Source: Ischnura elegans (lineage: Eukaryota > Arthropoda > Insecta > Odonata > Coenagrionidae). Taken from it: a stretch of 64,000 nt of DNA. Positions 61,301-64,000 of this stretch are shown one piece after another. Where the stretch lies: positions 75,181,992-75,245,991 of the forward strand of contig NC_060253.1 of the NCBI RefSeq assembly GCF_921293095.1, read 5' to 3'. Under the pieces are notes generated by a model. The model was not told the origin of the DNA and searched no databases. It saw only the letters and a list, made by a program, of their open reading frames with translations. Within the stretch, counting starts at the first letter, position 1, and every line of letters starts with the position of its first letter. The translations under genes were made by a program, and so were the position numbers.

Positions 61301-61868
61301 TAGGCACTGTCATTGGAGGATCCAAAGATTGAAGAAATTCCTAAATATAAATAAAAAAAACTGTGCTAACAATATTTCAAGGCAAAAATATTTGATGAAA
61401 TAATAAGGTTTTTTGGCCAAAAATAGCCCAAATATAAACTCTTGAAAAATTGTGAAAATAAAAAATATATGCAAGTTCTTACCTCATGATGATCTTTCAC
61501 CATCTCCAATAGGCATTTGTGGAATTCATGTCTTCTCTCCAACAGAACAGATGGTGTCATACTCATTGATGCTACAACAATGTTAAATAGATGAGATTTC
61601 AATAAGAAATAAGATAGTCAATTCCAATATTTATGAACATTAAGATTCTAAAGATAGAAATTACAACGTCAAGCCAGCTTTAATATCAAGAGTTAGTAAG
61701 AAATTTTCATTACCGTCATCACAAGATTTCAAAACTGGGATCATAATGAGTTCATAGCGTTCAGCTTTGGCAGATGATACGGTGAGTTGGTTAACTTTTT
61801 CATACTTGAATTCATAAGCATTTGGAAAAACTTTTTTTATCTGACCTAGATGTCTTTCATTCACATTC
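55234..61868 (-). CDS. CDT1: DNA replication licensing factor CDT1 (double parked), C-terminal part, 6 exons in window
   Basis: CDT1 loads the MCM2-7 helicase at origins with ORC and CDC6 in the nucleus; it is held in check by geminin and by proteolysis. Six minus-strand exons splice in compatible phases: 61714-61868, 61483-61571, 61178-61340, 59593-59771, 58955-59156 and 55234-55391 (946 coding nt). Recognisable blocks are GQIKKVFPNAYEF, LTRWHPLFEVDILPEVEP and LPQPPDAP from the central geminin/MCM-binding winged helix; a Ser-rich linker; and the C-terminal MCM-binding winged helix with LPELARVLRGIFVSERKG, a dimension of match typical of CDT1, then DSVPGWVSRCTIRNAQYIKL. The first exon seen begins with the last base of a split codon, so upstream exons lie beyond 64 kb behind an intron of over 2.1 kb. 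The gene converges on DIPK1. Confidence 0.93.
55557..55593 (-). ncRNA. Degenerate hammerhead motif in outer PLE terminal repeat
   Basis: Minus strand: GTC, core TTGATAA (C3 to U and G8 to A changes), extra T, stem II GCTGC-AGT-GCAGT, GAAA, stem III AC-AT-GT, GTC, GAC. All three stems still form and the single extra nucleotide is in the same place. The core changes should abolish or greatly reduce cleavage. Confidence 0.6.
55880..56373 (-). pseudogene. PLE linker and GIY-YIG tail remnant (outer element, downstream part)
   Basis: This continues the outer PLE after the insertion: ELTIIK, then in broken frames FTEAMIDMVAKKK, NYIGSASLRVGKFLNHLGI, and near the end FAAHLLEDGHQADFVPEML, matching the distal GIY-YIG domain of the inner copy (FANHLLNGKHESDFKPEIL). 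Several stops and shifts are present. Confidence 0.65.
56386..56700 (-). repeat. PLE pseudo-LTR, sense copy at the 3' end of the inner element
   Basis: An inverse copy of 57675-57983, almost identical over about 300 bp. It holds a hammerhead motif at 56434-56472 on the same strand as the PLE ORF and begins directly at the 12-bp target duplication. Confidence 0.8.
56434..56472 (-). ncRNA. Hammerhead ribozyme motif in PLE terminal repeat (sense)
   Basis: Minus strand: stem I CAC, core CTGACGA, one extra T, stem II GTAAC-CAA-GTTAC, GAAA, short stem III ACC/GGT, cleavage triplet GTC, stem I GTG. All core positions fit CUGANGA...GAAA...GUC. Only the extra T between A9 and stem II departs from the classic consensus. 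Stem III of three pairs with a two-base loop suggests activity as a dimer. HHRs are known in PLE pseudo-LTRs. Confidence 0.75.
56797..57655 (-). pseudogene. PLE RT-linker and GIY-YIG endonuclease remnant (inner element)
   Basis: Reading on the minus strand: AAFHSLINRLIKIPL, IIQHIAKVNGYQPAVIDNIL (linker after the RT), then a frameshifted Cys/Arg-rich part, then GIY, an in-frame TGA (57268-57270), LKCEDCGMKYIGRTEISVKI, SEHRN, FANHLLNGKHESDFKPEIL and DALETLEI. GIY...YIG with the downstream Arg, His and Glu residues is the endonuclease that PLEs carry at the RT C-terminus to nick target DNA. The RT core itself is absent (5' truncation). Confidence 0.85.
57907..57945 (+). ncRNA. Hammerhead ribozyme motif in inverted PLE terminal repeat, stem I damaged
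   Basis: Same core as the 56434 copy (CTGACGA, extra T, GTAAC-CAA-GTTAC, GAAA, ACCCGGGT, GTC), but the base after GTC is A, giving a C-A mismatch at the first stem I pair. Orientation is opposite to the PLE ORF. Confidence 0.65.
58046..58084 (+). ncRNA. Hammerhead ribozyme motif in tandem PLE terminal repeat
   Basis: CAC-CTGACGA-T-GTAAC-CAA-GTTAC-GAAA, then a palindromic stem III (ACCCGGGT), GTC, and GTG restoring stem I. Stem III can close only with almost no loop or between two molecules. It lies 139 bp after the 57907 copy, so one plus-strand transcript would carry both. Confidence 0.72.
58190..58650 (-). pseudogene. PLE reverse transcriptase remnant (outer element)
   Basis: GLAIGSPLSPLVTEIFMNNL is the conserved RT motif before the catalytic YVDD box, here YVYDILF, so one catalytic Asp has become Tyr. 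After frameshifts come INFLDLT and LAAFRNMVHRAIFIPLTNEE, typical of the RT thumb and linker of PLEs. It stops at the insertion point of the inner element. Confidence 0.8.
58955..59156 (-). CDS. CDT1: CDT1 exon: C-terminal winged helix, first half
   Basis: Acceptor GAATATTCACAG, donor ACAT|GTAAGT. It encodes VRERQAAKAMMAMTMSPAEE, then RLSRLPELARVLRGIFVSE and LDQVIQKLLDSYKAGLST. This is the start of the MCM-binding C-terminal domain. Confidence 0.93.
59351..59495 (+). mobile_element. MITE, TTAA family, partial copy in a CDT1 intron
   Basis: AACATGTATAAATGCATGAA, CTGTTCATGCATTTGCATAA and the end TGTAACCAGGCC match the right two thirds of the 25.7-kb copy. Confidence 0.5.
59593..59771 (-). CDS. 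CDT1: CDT1 exon: linker between winged helices
   Basis: Acceptor TTTGACCTCCAG, donor AAG|GTAAGA. It encodes KARDLFGCNTRMERALAKV, a Ser-rich low-complexity stretch, then LNPALRGIPPALLKK. The KA/RxLF...RMExAL and LKGV/RGI...LL pattern matches the CDT1 linker. Confidence 0.9.
60374..60949 (+). pseudogene. RTE-type LINE reverse transcriptase C-terminal fragment
   Basis: Plus-strand reading across several frames: EEVDEFCHLGSRVFSDG, FISRIAEVKRSFYRKKELL, SMLLYGSEAWTMTAAEKSR, EIFKMWCYRGMV, NEEVLRRVGEKRSLMKTLIR, then GKGRPRMKYM. YGSEAWT and the KMWCYRRM/R-rich tail are typical of RTE/BovB-like LINE 3' ends. It is 5'-truncated and lies antisense in a CDT1 intron. Confidence 0.75.
61178..61340 (-). CDS. 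CDT1: CDT1 exon: LTRWHPLFEVDILPEVEP block
   Basis: Acceptor TATATTTAG, donor CTTG|GTGAGT. It encodes EFLQSLDPPMTVPREKL, then TRWHPLFEVDILPEVEPAEL and PQPPDAPDKCSSAKDVL. The RWHP and LPQPP signatures are the clearest identifiers of CDT1 in the window. Confidence 0.93.
61483..61571 (-). CDS. CDT1: CDT1 exon: LLERRHEFHKCLLEMVKDHHE
   Basis: Acceptor ATTGTTGTAG, donor GAG|GTAAGA. It encodes SMSMTPSVLLERRHEFHK then CLLEMVKDHHE, the helix before the conserved FLxSL...P...LTRWHP block. Confidence 0.9.
61714..61868 (-). CDS. CDT1: CDT1 exon: central winged-helix part
   Basis: Acceptor TTTTTTTCAG before GAATGTGAATG; donor GACG|GTAATG. It encodes NVNERHLGQIKKVFPNAYEF onward to LKSCDD, the region of CDT1 that follows the geminin-binding helices. 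It starts after one base of a shared codon and ends with one base. Confidence 0.88.
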
Positions 61869-62515
61869 CTGAAAAAAATAGAAGGACATTAGTTATCCAT
61901 GGGCCAAATTATCACGAGGAAGGGCTAGCAGGGAAAAGTTTGAATAGCCAAAAACAAGGAGTATCCATTGATAAGGCAACACATACACATGGCATTAATG
62001 GCATGTATTGGCTGCAACTTTGTAAAAAGTAAGGCCGGAAATAATTCAGGAGTTCCAACATTTGTAGCAAAAATTTGACAGAGATTAAGGATTGTATGCA
62101 AGTAATGATAATTCTTCGCAATGAGTCATAAAAAAATTTGACCTTACATTTTCAATTCACTAAATTACATTTTACCTATTTCTTAAAACACTAGTTTTTG
62201 GAGACTGGAGGGAAAGTAAGATATAGGAAACAATATGGTAATTCGACAGTGGGTACTTTTGTATCTCTGAATGGGTACTTTGACTGTCGCCAATAACCAA
62301 TGTAAGCATTTGATGTTCATTTGCTTCGTAATTTTTAGAGCGACTTCAAGGTCCTGCTTTCTCCCTTTACTTAAAATAAACATCCATCAGACACCCTATT
62401 TTTGTTCAATATATTTTTTTATGCAACTCCAGAGAAATGAAAAGAACACATTTTAAATTTTTCACTCAATTTTGGCCCTACACAATAATATCCATAATCA
62501 TCAAAAGGAGAAATA

Positions 62516-63462
<947 letters not shown>

Positions 63463-64000
63463 TACAATTAGCAGAGACTAACAGATAACTTAACCCTATG
63501 GCACTCGTGCAGGATACAGTTGTAGCCCAGACATTCTGTACACTGTGTTTCTGCCACATGTTGACAGGGGTGGGGAGGAGTCTCAGTAAGAAAAAAAATA
63601 TGTAGAGATAAAAAATGTAGGAGGTAATTTAACCCTTTTAGTGCTATCCATCTTCCCGGGGTACAGTCGAAAAATGCGGAGGATATTTTAATAAAATGTA
63701 GCAACTAGGAAAAATAAACAATATATAGTTCATTTTTTTGATATCTAAAAGCAGTTTTTTAATTAATGAGATTAAATTGGACAATAATCACATTTTTATA
63801 CGTTTACTGATATATAAGTTATTTTATTTCAATGTCCTCAAATTTAACAACAATAACGTAAAAGCCGATATATCAGCGCGCCGCACTAAAAGGGTTAATT
63901 TAAAAAACTGTAGCGGTATCCCGCACATTTACTCGTGATTCAGTATCCTGCGTGAGTGCCGCAGGGTTAAGTGCTCCATCCATAGATGGAGAAAGAGAAA

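Overview
The window is nuclear DNA of a metazoan, most likely an insect or other arthropod with a repeat-rich genome. The signs are AT-rich introns with GT-AG borders, two conserved animal genes, and heavy loading with Penelope-like elements (PLEs), mariner, Tigger, hAT and TTAA-type MITEs. The species cannot be named from sequence alone. No rRNA gene, canonical tRNA gene, CRISPR array or prokaryotic operon was seen.

Right third (about 40.3-64 kb): two convergent genes. On the + strand, six exons (40,352-47,069) join in frame into a 407-residue type II membrane protein of the DIPK1/FAM69 family (divergent ER kinase-like proteins). On the - strand, six exons (61,868 down to 55,234) encode the C-terminal part of the replication-licensing factor CDT1 (double parked in flies); its N-terminal exons lie beyond the right edge. 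The introns and flanks hold most of the recognisable transposons: a hAT MITE, a TTAA MITE broken by a ribozyme-bearing foldback, nested Tigger elements 64 bp after the DIPK1 stop, a PLE inside a PLE in the last CDT1 intron, an RTE-type LINE end and an internally deleted mariner.

Left two thirds (1-39.5 kb): no conserved gene was recognised. It is intergenic or intronic DNA with scattered repeats, a decayed tandem array of about 160-215 bp units (10.1-11.25 kb), a MULE-like element with 9-bp target duplications (14.0-14.7 kb), and next to it one convincing but unidentified minus-strand terminal exon (14,726-15,073). A GC-rich block with a strong minus-strand splice donor at 39.5 kb may be the first exon of a divergent gene sharing a promoter with DIPK1.

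The most interesting signal is a set of hammerhead ribozyme (HHR) motifs at several sites. They lie in PLE terminal repeats (55.6, 56.45, 57.9 and 58.05 kb) and in short sequences with no remaining coding part (3.6, 12.0, 12.5 and 43.0 kb), three of which are long inverted repeats. The motifs share an unusual layout: CUGANGA, one unpaired extra nucleotide, stem II, GAAA, a very short stem III, and usually GUC. The same core in autonomous PLEs and in coding-free foldbacks suggests a ribozyme-carrying non-autonomous family that uses PLE machinery.
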